A stretch of 64,000 nucleotides of DNA from Chryseobacterium camelliae. Its GTDB lineage: Bacteria; Bacteroidota; Bacteroidia; Flavobacteriales; Weeksellaceae. Location of the stretch: contig NZ_CP115859.1 of NCBI RefSeq assembly GCF_027920545.1, forward strand, positions 744,001-808,000, written 5' to 3'. How positions within the stretch are numbered: the stretch's first letter is position 1; the number at the start of each line of letters is the position of its first letter. Positions 32,922 to 42,411 of the stretch are shown here, in pieces. The notes under the pieces are model-generated. The model had not been told where the DNA came from. It did not search any database and worked only from the letters and a program-made list of their open reading frames with translations. The position numbers and the translations under genes are program-made.

Positions 32922-35252
32922 TTATTTTGTCCAATTGATTTTTGAATGTTTTACCTCGGAAGAATTGGTACCGATCATGATATCAAATTCTCCGGACTCC
33001 CAATCATATTTTAAATCTCCATTATAGAATTTCAGATTTTCCGGACTAATATTGAAGGTAACTTTTTTAGATTCACCTTTTTTCAATAGTACTTTTTGGA
33101 AACCTTTCAATTCTTTTACAGGTCTTGTAATACTTCCCACCATGTCTCTGATATACAACTGAACCACTTCTGCTCCGTCATAATTCCCTGAATTGGTTAC
33201 GGTAACTGAAGCCTGAATCGTCTGATTTCCTTTTGGATTTGCATTTGAAACTGTCATATCAGAATAAGTGAATTTTGTATAACTCAATCCATAACCAAAC
33301 GGATATAACGGTGTGTTACACTCATCCATATAGTTTGAACGGAATCTCTGATATTCACATTTATCAACCAAAGTCTGATCTAATGGGCGACCTGTATTTT
33401 TAGCATTATAATAAATCGGAACCTGCCCTAAACTTCTCGGGAATGTCATCGGTAATTTTCCTGAAGGGTTTACTTTTCCAAAAAGAACGTCTGCAATTGC
33501 ATTTCCTGCTTCTGAACCGGCAAACCAGGCATTCAAGATGGCATCAGGAGCATCTTTTACGTTCGTTAACGCTAAAGGACGACCTGTGAAAAGCACCATT
33601 GCAATTGGCTTCCCTGTCTTTTTCAACTCATTCAACAAATCTACCTGAGACTGAGGAATCGTAATTTCAGTTCTTGAAGAAGATTCTCCACTCATTTCCG
33701 CAGATTCTCCGATTGCTAAAACGATAACATCTGCTTTGTTAGCTACATCTACCGCTTCTTTCAGCAATTCTTCTTTCGAACGGTTATCTCTATCGGTTTT
33801 CTTACCGTGAGCTGCATAAATATCTTCTAATTTTGCATCATAATCGATATTGGCTCCTTTAGCAGAAAGGAATTTCACATCTTTGCCATAATTCGCCTGA
33901 AGACCTTGCATTAAGTTAATCGAAATAGCATGTTTTGTAGCGACACTCCAGGTTCCTGCCATATTTAGAGAATTGTTTACCAATGGGCCAATTACAGCAA
34001 CCGTTCCTGATTTTTTCAAAGGCAATACCTGGTTTTCATTTTTCATCAATACCATCGACTGAGCAGCGGCATTTCTTGCAATGTTACGGTTTTCCAGATT
34101 GTAAACCTCTTTCTCTGCCAGTTTAGCGCTACCGTACTTGTAAGGATCATCAAACAAGCCTAAATCGTATTTTGACTCCAAAATTCTTCTTGCCGCCATA
34201 TCGATTTCAGCCTGCGTCACTTTTCCTTCTGATAGAGATTTTTTTAATGTTGTTAAAAAACCTTCTCCTACCATATCCATATCAACACCGGCTTTCAATG
34301 CCAACGCCGAAACCTGCTGAAGATCTCCCATTCCATGGTCAACCATTTCATTGATTCCTGTATAATCGGTAACCACAAAACCTTTGAACTTCCATTGGTT
34401 TCTTAAAACTTCCGTTTGCAGCCATCTGTTTCCTGTCGCAGGAACTCCGTCAATTTCGTTGAAAGAAGCCATTACAGAAGCTACCCCAGCATTAACAGCT
34501 GCTTGATACGGCGGAAAATATTCGTTGAACATTCTCACATGACTCATATCAACCGTATTGTAATCTCTTCCCGCTTCACCTGCTCCATACAATGCGAAAT
34601 GCTTCACACAAGCCAAGATCGTATTTCCTGTGGAAAGGTCTTTCCCCTGGTAACCATACACCATATTTTTAGCAATTTCACTTCCTAAATAAGGATCTTC
34701 ACCAGAACCTTCAGACACCCTTCCCCATCTTGGTTCACGAGAAATATCCACCATGGGAGAGAACGTCCAGTTAATTCCGTCAGAAGAGGCCTCCCTTGCC
34801 GCCACTCTTGCCGACTGCTGAACCAAATTCATGTCCCAAGAAGCTGCCAAACCTAATGGAATCGGGAAGGTAGTTTCGTAACCGTGAATAACATCCATCC
34901 CAAAAATCAAAGGAATTTTCAGACGGCTATTTTCCACCGCAACTTTCTGAACCGCTCTGATTTTCTCAGCACCTTTTATATTGAATAATCCACCCACTAA
35001 GCCCTGCTCTACTTTTTTTCCAATATCTGAGCTTTTAGCCAGACCTGTAGTAAAATCACCTGAACTTGGTAAGTTCAACTGACCGATTTTTTCATCCAGT
35101 GTCATTTTCGACAAAAGATTATCTACAAAGGTTTTCTTTTTAGCCTGATATTGAGCCGTCTGATAAGACTGAACAGGCTTCGTTACCATTTCCTGCGCTG
35201 AAAGCACAGGTGCCAATGCTAAAGTGGCGATTACAATTAAATTTTTACTCAT
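32922..35252 (-). CDS. bglX: GH3 beta-glucosidase, exported (BglX-like)
   Basis: 776 residues. Signal peptide 1-19 (LSA then Gln). Removes terminal beta-linked glucose from oligosaccharides in the periplasm. Domains: the (beta/alpha)8 domain about 30-390 with nucleophile Asp296 in GFVVTDYTGINEM and CVKHFALYGAGEAGRDYNTV; the alpha/beta sandwich about 400-620 with the acid/base region around VIVLAIGESAEMSGESSSRT; and a C-terminal fibronectin-like domain (DGAEVVQLYIRDMVGSITRP). In Bacteroidota, GH3 enzymes next to GH144 genes often act on sophoro-oligosaccharides. Last gene of the locus that starts with susC. Confidence 0.93.
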   Translation of the reverse strand: MSKNLIVIATLALAPVLSAQEMVTKPVQSYQTAQYQAKKKTFVDNLLSKMTLDEKIGQLNLPSSGDFTTGLAKSSDIGKKVEQGLVGGLFNIKGAEKIRAVQKVAVENSRLKIPLIFGMDVIHGYETTFPIPLGLAASWDMNLVQQSARVAAREASSDGINWTFSPMVDISREPRWGRVSEGSGEDPYLGSEIAKNMVYGYQGKDLSTGNTILACVKHFALYGAGEAGRDYNTVDMSHVRMFNEYFPPYQAAVNAGVASVMASFNEIDGVPATGNRWLQTEVLRNQWKFKGFVVTDYTGINEMVDHGMGDLQQVSALALKAGVDMDMVGEGFLTTLKKSLSEGKVTQAEIDMAARRILESKYDLGLFDDPYKYGSAKLAEKEVYNLENRNIARNAAAQSMVLMKNENQVLPLKKSGTVAVIGPLVNNSLNMAGTWSVATKHAISINLMQGLQANYGKDVKFLSAKGANIDYDAKLEDIYAAHGKKTDRDNRSKEELLKEAVDVANKADVIVLAIGESAEMSGESSSRTEITIPQSQVDLLNELKKTGKPIAMVLFTGRPLALTNVKDAPDAILNAWFAGSEAGNAIADVLFGKVNPSGKLPMTFPRSLGQVPIYYNAKNTGRPLDQTLVDKCEYQRFRSNYMDECNTPLYPFGYGLSYTKFTYSDMTVSNANPKGNQTIQASVTVTNSGNYDGAEVVQLYIRDMVGSITRPVKELKGFQKVLLKKGESKKVTFNISPENLKFYNGDLKYDWESGEFDIMIGTNSSEVKHSKINWTK

Positions 35253-35452
35253 AACTTCTTCATTTTTTTATTGTATCCGTGAATCTTTGATTTCATCAAT
35301 CTATATTCTTTAATTATAGTTCTATTTTTTGTTCATAATTTACTTTAAACGCAAAACTCGCAAAGGTTTTTCTTTAAAACTGTCCTGAATATTTTTCTTT
35401 TGCAAAGGCGTTTTACTCAGCAAAGACTTACTGTTTAAATACTTACACTAAA

Positions 35453-36160
35453 TTATTTCTCTTTTCTTTTTGATAACATCCATTCATACAAAGCAGGATT
35501 TGAATAGGTTGAATCCCACGAATTATGGTTATCATTCGGAAAGATTGTCAATTCTGCGGAAGGATTAACCGGATGAAGTTTCTGATAAAAATTGAATGCA
35601 TTTTCAGGTAAAACCACATCATCCATCCCGCCATGAAAAATTTTCATGTTCAAATGCTTGTATCGATCTATATTTGCATACATTACTCTGTCTGTCGGTG
35701 CACAAACTGAAGCTACCGCAGCAAACATTTCAGGGTGCTCCATCGCCAGCTTCAATGTTCCCCAACCTCCCATCGAAAGTCCGGTAAGGTAAATTCTGGA
35801 AGCATCAATCTTATATTTTTTCTGAATTTCTTTAATTAAATTATAAACGGTAACCGTATCCCACCAGGTATTTTCCGGACATTGAGGCGCTAAAATCGCA
35901 ACAGGCTCTTTTATCAGATGTTTATAGGTAAACGGACTGTGCGCTTTTACGAGCTCCAGATTATTTCCTCTTTCACCGGAACCATGAAGAAATACAATCA
36001 ACGGAACATTCCCTTTTGTTTTTTGAGGATAATCGAGAATGTAAGAGATCTTTTCCTGCCTTTTAATTTCTTTGTTCAGCTCCGCTTTAATTTCCTGGGC
36101 ATTTACAGTCAATGACAGCGGCAAAAGCAAAAGCGGTAAATGGTTTAGTTTTAATTTCAT
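35453..36160 (-). CDS. Secreted alpha/beta-hydrolase (esterase-like, dienelactone hydrolase / Esterase_phd type)
   Basis: 235 residues. Signal peptide 1-21 (VNA then Gln22). Catalytic Ser in LTGLSMGGWGTLKLAM (GxSxG near 130), oxyanion region FLHGSGERGNNLEL, Asp near HGGMDDVVLPENA, His in PNDNHNSWDSTYSN. Substrate not certain: such enzymes in polysaccharide loci are usually carbohydrate esterases or peptidase-like hydrolases. It lies between the GH144 and GH3 genes on the same strand, which argues for removal of an acyl group from the glycan. The 200-bp gap to the GH3 gene (35253-35452) shows nothing further. Confidence 0.8.
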   Translation of the reverse strand: MKLKLNHLPLLLLPLSLTVNAQEIKAELNKEIKRQEKISYILDYPQKTKGNVPLIVFLHGSGERGNNLELVKAHSPFTYKHLIKEPVAILAPQCPENTWWDTVTVYNLIKEIQKKYKIDASRIYLTGLSMGGWGTLKLAMEHPEMFAAVASVCAPTDRVMYANIDRYKHLNMKIFHGGMDDVVLPENAFNFYQKLHPVNPSAELTIFPNDNHNSWDSTYSNPALYEWMLSKRKEK

Positions 36161-36193
36161 TTTACTATTTCAGATTTTTGCTTGGTTTTAACT

Positions 36194-36284
36194 AGCCCCG
36201 ATTGTAGCGGCATCCTTTTTTGTTGCGGCCGGAGCGTAGCGGAGGCCGTAATAAAAAAGATATAGCGGAAAGCGGGATTAAGCT
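36194..36284. repeat. Large palindromic REP-like element
   Basis: Arms AGCCCCGATTGTAGCGGC..CCTTTTTTGTTGCGG and its imperfect inverse CCGTAATAAAAAAG..AGCGG..GCGGGATTAAGCT surround GGCCGGAGCGTAGCGGAGGCC-type sequence (ends with GGCC on both sides). The element sits between the esterase and GH144 genes inside the polysaccharide locus. I recall the core as a common flavobacterial repeat. Confidence 0.7.
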
Positions 36285-36295
36285 CCTAAAAAATA

Positions 36296-37684
36296 TTACC
36301 GAATGTTATATTTTTCAGATTTGAAGCTTAGTTTCTTTAATCCCTGCTGGATTTCAGGAGCATTCATGAACAGTTTCCATAAAAATCCTGTTCTGTAGTT
36401 TTCAATCATCGGAGCAATCGTTCCCTGATCAATCGCTAAATATCTTGGCATTGTCCAATTGTCATAATTGATTGAGGTTGCATCATAAGGACCTGCCGAA
36501 CCAATGAATTCCGGTTTCTGAGTGTAAATAAACCTCAGGAAATTCATAGATTCTTTCGGTGAATAAGGAAAACTACTCAATGCCGCCGTTGGAGTGATTA
36601 CCCCGCGATCGTTTTGTGGAAAATGGGCATCGTAGCCAACACCACCGTCTTTATTTCTCGAGTAACTTGCCGTAAGTCCCCAATAATTAGGTCCGTAACC
36701 TTTCCATCCTTTTGGGTTTTCGACACAGTATTTATAGTCGATAAGTACCTGATTTTTATTTAAATCAAAATAATTTTTAATCAATTTATCGGATAAATTC
36801 GTCGGATCCAGGCCAATGTAAGAATATTGTGTCCAAAATAACGGTCCGCCATATTCTTCAGCTCCGTTATGCTTTACATACATCGGAAGCCCATATTTTT
36901 CTTTGTCTGAAAGATAAGTCCCGTTTCTCGTCCAGCCTTTGTAATAGGTTTCCGCATCTATGGAATATGTTGGAGATGAAGCTGCCAAAATATAGGTAAT
37001 CAAACACTCATTGTACCCTTGCAGCGGGAAATTCATTTCCCATTGATATTCCGGCGACCAGTGCCAGTAAAGAACTTTTTCGCCACCTTTTGTGTACCAG
37101 TTCCACTGAATTCCTTTCCAAAGTTCATCACATTTTTTGGCAAGCGCTTTTTCTTCTGCATTTCCGTTTTTGAAGTATTCACGAACCATTAAAATTCCTG
37201 ATGTCAAAAACGCTGTTTCTACCAAATCTCCGCCATTATCTTTTTTTCCGAAAGGAACCGTTTTCCCTGTTTCTCCATTAATCCAGTGTGGCCAAGCTCC
37301 TTTATGGCGATCTGCTTTTGCCAGAAAATCCATCATGGTTGTCAGTCGCTTTACCGCCTCTTTTCTGGGAACAAAGCCTCGCTCAACTCCGACCAATATG
37401 GTTGCCAAGCCAAATCCTGATCCACCCGTTGTAACAACGTGTTTATCATTATCCGGATAAATATTGTCTTCGTGATAACGTTCTCTTCCCAACATTGAAT
37501 TGGGTTCTGCATAATCCCAAAAATACTTTAAAGCATCTTTCTGAACCTTGTTCATCAATTGCTCATCGGTTATATTGGATTTTACTACTGATTTTTGAGT
37601 AGATTCTTGTTTTGAAACTTGAGAGTTTTTGCAGGAAACAGCAAATAGAGATGCTGCAATGATGGGTAATAGTATCCTTTTCAT
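36296..37684 (-). CDS. GH144-type glucanase lipoprotein (glycoamylase family, PF10091-like)
   Basis: 462 residues from the ATG at 37684 (MKRILLPIIAASLFAVSC), which gives a lipobox at Cys18; a longer frame start adds 8 residues before the leader. Family landmarks: TTGGSGFGLATILVGVERGF, NGGDLVETAFLTSGILMVRE, YLYW-type aromatic regions, YQWEMNFPLQGYNECLITYI and GYDAHFPQNDRGVITPTAAL. Characterised GH144 enzymes cut beta-1,2-glucan to sophorose-type oligosaccharides. No acidic pair follows the lipid Cys (CKNSQVS), which suggests a periplasm-facing anchor. 69 bp downstream of susD. Confidence 0.85.
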   Translation of the reverse strand: MKRILLPIIAASLFAVSCKNSQVSKQESTQKSVVKSNITDEQLMNKVQKDALKYFWDYAEPNSMLGRERYHEDNIYPDNDKHVVTTGGSGFGLATILVGVERGFVPRKEAVKRLTTMMDFLAKADRHKGAWPHWINGETGKTVPFGKKDNGGDLVETAFLTSGILMVREYFKNGNAEEKALAKKCDELWKGIQWNWYTKGGEKVLYWHWSPEYQWEMNFPLQGYNECLITYILAASSPTYSIDAETYYKGWTRNGTYLSDKEKYGLPMYVKHNGAEEYGGPLFWTQYSYIGLDPTNLSDKLIKNYFDLNKNQVLIDYKYCVENPKGWKGYGPNYWGLTASYSRNKDGGVGYDAHFPQNDRGVITPTAALSSFPYSPKESMNFLRFIYTQKPEFIGSAGPYDATSINYDNWTMPRYLAIDQGTIAPMIENYRTGFLWKLFMNAPEIQQGLKKLSFKSEKYNIR

Positions 37685-37753
37685 TGAATCATTTTTTATG
37701 GAATACAAAAGAAGAGGAGAACTTTCATTCTCCTCTAAAGTTTATTAATAGTT

Positions 37754-39172
37754 CTAGTAACCAGGGTTTTGAGTTAAGATTCCATTACTTTGCACAATTG
37801 AGTTCAATGGAATCGGGAATACTTCATTTTTCCCAGCTTTATATCCGTAAGAAGCTAAAACGGTTGTAGCTTGACCTGTTCTTACAAGATCCACAAATCG
37901 GTCACCTTCCAGAGCAAGTTCCACTCTTCTTTCATTCCAGATCGCAGTTCTTAAACCAGCTTGTCCAGATGCAGTTGTATTTGGAAGTTGTGCTCTTGTT
38001 CTCACTTTATTCAAATTTGTAGTTGCCACCCCTGTATTTCCTAATTCGTTTGCAGCTTCAGCATTAATAAGAAGAACTTCAGCAAATCTTAAGATTCTAA
38101 TATTCTGAATAGAGCCATATCCACAAGAGTTATTATTAAGGGATTTTGGAACATACACTTTTTGATTCCACATATTACCTGCCTGAGGATCACCCTTTTT
38201 AATTAAATCACCTTCAATTGTAGTTTCTCCTTCTCTTAAAATGGTCAATTCTTTTCTGATATCTCCCGGTTCAAATGCGTTTTCCAAAGCTGTTGTCGGA
38301 GTAAAGAACCCCCATCCAAACTGGTTTCTTACCCCCTGTACTTCGGCATATTGGCTTCCACCAAACTGAGTAGAACACTGACAGTTAACTTCAAAAACCG
38401 ATTCTGAACCAAACTCTCCAGCAGGCCTAAATAAATGATTAAAATCAGAATCTAAAGCATACCCCATTCCTATAACCTGGTTTGAAGTGTCGTAAGCTTT
38501 TTGCCAATCTTTCTTATATAGATAAACTTTTGATAGAAGACCTAGTGCCCCTCCTTTCGTCACTCTTCCTAGGTCAGCTGCTCCATAAGCCTGTGGTAAA
38601 ACTGCAGCAGCACTTGTAAGATCAGAAATGATAAAATCATAAACCTCATTTACAGAGTTTCTTGGAATATTATAATTCGCTTGAAGACCATCATAAATTG
38701 GGACACCTCCATAAATTCTCACTAAATTAAAATAAAAATAAGCTCTTAGCATTTTCGCTTCTGCAATAAGTCTATTTTTAAGAGTAGCATCCATCTCGAT
38801 AGCAGGAACATTAGTAATAACTTGATTACATCTGTTTACTGCTTGCCATTGACCTATCCAATATCCTTCTACTCCCCCGTCGCTTTGTGTATAAGTGAAA
38901 TTATTATAGACATTAATAAATGATGCATCTCCAGGGTTAGAACCTTTTTCTACATCATCTGCTGGAACTCCGAAAAGATATTGATAAGGAAACGCTGAGT
39001 TTTCCCAACTTCTCAAGAAACTGTATATAGCACTCGTTGCCTGTATTGCATCGTCTTGGGTTTTGAAAAATTCAGTAGCATCTTTTTTCCAATATTCATC
39101 GACATTAAGATAATCATCTTTACATCCGACTATGAAAGATAATAATACGATTGATAAAAATATTTTTTTCAT
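37754..39172 (-). CDS. SusD/RagB-like surface glycan-binding lipoprotein
   Basis: 472 residues. Lipobox FIVGC with Cys17, followed by KDD, which resembles the flavobacterial lipoprotein export signal (Lys plus acidic pair), so surface exposure is expected. SusD features: N-terminal YLNVDEYWKKDATEFFKTQD, TPR-like helices (MLRAYFYFNLVRIYGGVPIY) and the C-terminal RFAEVLLINAEAANELG followed by IWNERRVELALEGDRFVDLV. Binds glycan at the lid of the SusC channel. Its start is 10 bp after the susC stop. Confidence 0.93.
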   Translation of the reverse strand: MKKIFLSIVLLSFIVGCKDDYLNVDEYWKKDATEFFKTQDDAIQATSAIYSFLRSWENSAFPYQYLFGVPADDVEKGSNPGDASFINVYNNFTYTQSDGGVEGYWIGQWQAVNRCNQVITNVPAIEMDATLKNRLIAEAKMLRAYFYFNLVRIYGGVPIYDGLQANYNIPRNSVNEVYDFIISDLTSAAAVLPQAYGAADLGRVTKGGALGLLSKVYLYKKDWQKAYDTSNQVIGMGYALDSDFNHLFRPAGEFGSESVFEVNCQCSTQFGGSQYAEVQGVRNQFGWGFFTPTTALENAFEPGDIRKELTILREGETTIEGDLIKKGDPQAGNMWNQKVYVPKSLNNNSCGYGSIQNIRILRFAEVLLINAEAANELGNTGVATTNLNKVRTRAQLPNTTASGQAGLRTAIWNERRVELALEGDRFVDLVRTGQATTVLASYGYKAGKNEVFPIPLNSIVQSNGILTQNPGY

Positions 39173-39182
39173 GACTTTTTAA

Positions 39183-41999
39183 TTAAAATGTTAGGTTCAT
39201 CCCAAATGTATAGATTGCAGATATTGGATAAATATTATTATCAACTCCCATTTGCACTCTATCTGAGTTCATAATCTCTGGTGAAAAACCGTGATATTTG
39301 AAACTTGTCCAAGGGTTTTGTGCGCTTACATATAATCTAAGCTTCTTCACAGCTAATTTTTGTGCAAAAGCTTTCGGCAAATTATATCCCACTTGAATAT
39401 TTCTGATTCTGATATAACTACCATCTTCTACATAAAAACTATTTGGTAAGATAATAGCCTGATTATTGGTAGTCATTGCATAAGAATTAGAAGTACCTGC
39501 GCCATGCCATCTATTATTATAGAAATCTAAATCCCAGCTCTCGTTACCATAACGCTGTTCTCTGTTATAGTTGTAAATTTTGTTTCCGAAAACACCTTGG
39601 AAATCAATTCCGAAATCGAAATCATAAACATTCATATTAAATCCAAAGCCATAAGTCCCTTTTGGCATAGGACTTCCTAAAAATGTTTTATCTCTAGCAT
39701 CTATAACACCATCACCATTCATATCCTTAAATTTAAAGCCACCAACTGTAGCTCCATTCTGAGTAGCCCATCCATTTACTTCTGCTTGATTTTGAAAAAC
39801 ACCATCTACCTGATAACCATAATAAGAACCTACTGCCTGACCTGCTTCTAATCTTATAATATTATTTCCGAATAAGCTAGCCCCAGTTTCTAAGAATGAA
39901 CCACCATATACTGATGTAATTTCATTCTTAAGCGAAGTAAAGTTTCCGTACAAACCAATTTTTACATTTTCATTTATTTTTTTGTCATAATTTACGGAAA
40001 CCTCAAATCCTTTGTTATTAAATGAATATGCATTCGTGATATAGTTTTTCCAATTGCTAGCTCCTGAAACAGTACCTTGGGTAATTCCCCAAACTACATC
40101 TTTCGTCTCTTTATCAAAATAAGTAGCATCGATTTTTAAGGTATTATTTAGCAAAGCCATTTCTACCCCAAAATCTTTACCTGTAGTAATTTCCCAACCA
40201 ATATTAGGATCTATAATCATATCTATTGTTTGTGCCGGGCTACCAGTAGTTCCAAAATAAGCACCACTAGTGATATTCGAAGTATAAAGATTTACAGCTC
40301 TTGGAACATCCGGATTACCTAACCTTCCCCAGCTACCTCTTAATTTCAGAAGATTAAACACATTCTGACCACTCATAAAATCTTCTCTGGAAATTACCCA
40401 ACCTGCACTTACTGCAGGAAATGTCCCATATCTTTTATCTGAAGCATACTGTGAGTTACCGTCTCTACGAATTGATGCATTTACTAAATACTTTCCTTCG
40501 TAATCATAATTGATTCTTCCAAAAAAAGATTCCGTTCTTGTATGAAATGGTATTACATTTCTAGCCCCTTCCTCATAATTTGTTAAAAGTATATTCGTTC
40601 CATTAGAAATACTCAACGATTCATTAGTACCATCATATACAAGCTTGAATGCCTCTGCATAAGCCTGTGTATTATAATTTCTTGATCTTGAGAAACCAGC
40701 TAATAATTCTAGATTATGATTTCCAAGACTTTTTTTCCAACTAAGTGTATTATCCCAAACATAATTTCTTTCCGTATAGTCTCTGGTAACTAATTTTGAA
40801 TCAGAAGGATTAGGTATGTAAGTTATAGCAGGTGTAAATTCATACTTACTTGTATTAATATTATCATTGGTATAGCTTATTCTGAAGGTAAAATCATTTA
40901 AAAACTTTGCCTCTCCCCATACATTATTAAGAAGCCTCTCTTGTCTAGTTTGTGATCTGTAAAGATCTAATTGTGCTCTAGGGTTATTTACCGTAACTAA
41001 AGTAAAATATTGATAAGTACCCGTCGCAGGATTGATCGGTGCATAAACAGGAGGTGCGTTATATGCATTTAATAAAGGATTTTGCGCGGCATCCGTGTGC
41101 ATTTTGGAAAAGGAAAAATTATCTCCTATCGTAATATTATTTGTGATTTTATAGCTAAGGTTGACTTTGGTATTCAATCTATTAAAACCACTTCCGGAAT
41201 TGACGCCTTTTCCTGCAGCAAGATTACCCTCATCTTGTAAATAACCAATACTGCCATAATAATTTAGCTTACCAACACTTCCAGAGGCAGAAAAATCATT
41301 AGAATTAACAATACTTGTACGTAAAATTTCATCTAACCAATTTGTATTTGCTGGATATTGAGATGCTGATATAGAACCCGTAGAAGATCCTGTATCATTG
41401 ACTAACTTCTCATTGTACAATTCAATATATTGATTTGCATTGACCATTTTAGGTATATTAGTCACTTTTTTAATCCCTAAATAAGAATTAACATTAAAAA
41501 TAGGTTTTCCTTTACCCGTCTTCGTCTTTATAATAACAGCTCCATTGGAAGCTCTTGCACCAAAAATTGCCAAACTTGATGGGTCTTTCAGAACACTCAT
41601 CGATTCTATATCCTGTGGATTAAGATAGGAAATATCATCAGTAATCATCCCATCTACAATAAATACAGTCTTACCTGAAAGAGAACCAACTCCACGAATA
41701 TCTACTCTGGGTGAACCACCGGGTGTACCTGCATTAATAACCTGAACACCTGCCAATTTACCTTGAACAGAACTCATCGGGTTTGAATTCGGCTTATCTG
41801 CAAGATCTTTTGCTGAAACGATACCAATACTACCAGTAACATTTTCTTTTTTCTGTGTACCATATCCAATCAGTACTACTTCCTCAATTTTCTGTTCCTT
41901 AGTTACAGAATCTTTATTAGGAGTAACCTGCGCATTGACGTTCATACCGAAGTACAGAACCGCAATGAGACATGAATACTTTAAATCACGTTGTTTCAT
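39183..41999 (-). CDS. SusC/RagA-type TonB-dependent outer-membrane receptor
   Basis: 938 residues from the ATG at 41999 (MKQRDLKYSCLIAVLYFGMN); the frame is open 45 bp more but that would precede the leader. Imports oligosaccharides with energy from TonB. Signal peptide ends NVNA, Gln next. The plug begins almost at once (EEVVLIGYGTQKKENVTGSI, DIRGVGSLSGKTVFIVDGMI, then SMSVLKDPSSLAIFGARASN), so the usual N-terminal carboxypeptidase-D-like domain of SusC is absent. The 22-strand barrel fills the remainder and ends with Phe. First gene of the PUL; no SusR, hybrid two-component or ECF/anti-sigma gene is adjacent. Confidence 0.94.
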   Translation of the reverse strand: MKQRDLKYSCLIAVLYFGMNVNAQVTPNKDSVTKEQKIEEVVLIGYGTQKKENVTGSIGIVSAKDLADKPNSNPMSSVQGKLAGVQVINAGTPGGSPRVDIRGVGSLSGKTVFIVDGMITDDISYLNPQDIESMSVLKDPSSLAIFGARASNGAVIIKTKTGKGKPIFNVNSYLGIKKVTNIPKMVNANQYIELYNEKLVNDTGSSTGSISASQYPANTNWLDEILRTSIVNSNDFSASGSVGKLNYYGSIGYLQDEGNLAAGKGVNSGSGFNRLNTKVNLSYKITNNITIGDNFSFSKMHTDAAQNPLLNAYNAPPVYAPINPATGTYQYFTLVTVNNPRAQLDLYRSQTRQERLLNNVWGEAKFLNDFTFRISYTNDNINTSKYEFTPAITYIPNPSDSKLVTRDYTERNYVWDNTLSWKKSLGNHNLELLAGFSRSRNYNTQAYAEAFKLVYDGTNESLSISNGTNILLTNYEEGARNVIPFHTRTESFFGRINYDYEGKYLVNASIRRDGNSQYASDKRYGTFPAVSAGWVISREDFMSGQNVFNLLKLRGSWGRLGNPDVPRAVNLYTSNITSGAYFGTTGSPAQTIDMIIDPNIGWEITTGKDFGVEMALLNNTLKIDATYFDKETKDVVWGITQGTVSGASNWKNYITNAYSFNNKGFEVSVNYDKKINENVKIGLYGNFTSLKNEITSVYGGSFLETGASLFGNNIIRLEAGQAVGSYYGYQVDGVFQNQAEVNGWATQNGATVGGFKFKDMNGDGVIDARDKTFLGSPMPKGTYGFGFNMNVYDFDFGIDFQGVFGNKIYNYNREQRYGNESWDLDFYNNRWHGAGTSNSYAMTTNNQAIILPNSFYVEDGSYIRIRNIQVGYNLPKAFAQKLAVKKLRLYVSAQNPWTSFKYHGFSPEIMNSDRVQMGVDNNIYPISAIYTFGMNLTF

Positions 42000-42097
42000 A
42001 TAGTTTAATTTTATTCGTACAATCAAATCAGGATAAAAACGCATGGTTTTTATGGTCTTTTAACCGAAATTACTTATTCTCAAAAAAAGACATTAAT

Positions 42098-42172
42098 CAA
42101 AAGTAAAAAAATATCTTAAACAATGTTAAAGTTACTTAAAAAATAATATTAAACACCATAAACTATGTTAAA
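42098..42172 (-). promoter_or_regulatory. Candidate susC promoter with direct-repeat operator
   Basis: Minus-strand TACTTTTG (42098-42105) matches TAnnTTTG and would give a leader of about 90 nt. Two 13-bp direct repeats AAAC(A/T)ATGTTAAA lie at 42118-42130 and 42160-42172, 42 bp apart, that is about four helical turns. The first contains the TTG 15 bp before the -7 box. The remaining DNA 42173-42363 is AT-rich without other features. Confidence 0.4.
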
Positions 42173-42363
42173 ATATAAAGAAAACAAATATTTATTGAAT
42201 TTTTCATTAAAAACAAACAACATGATTATATTTTTCACAGTGAAAAAAAACCGGAATAAATCTAAAAAACACCTAAAAGACACTTCAATGCTTCCTTTTT
42301 AAGCTTTAATAAATTTTCTTGCATCAAAAGTGAAATATATACTGTTATTTTTCGTTAAATTTT

Positions 42364-42371
42364 TACCTTTG
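42364..42371 (+). promoter_or_regulatory. -7 element of the DUF4197 gene
   Basis: TACCTTTG, full match to TAnnTTTG, 40 bp before the ATG at 42412. Confidence 0.4.
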
Positions 42372-42411
42372 GTGCGGTATTTGAAAATACTAAGAATAAT
42401 TATTAAAAGAC

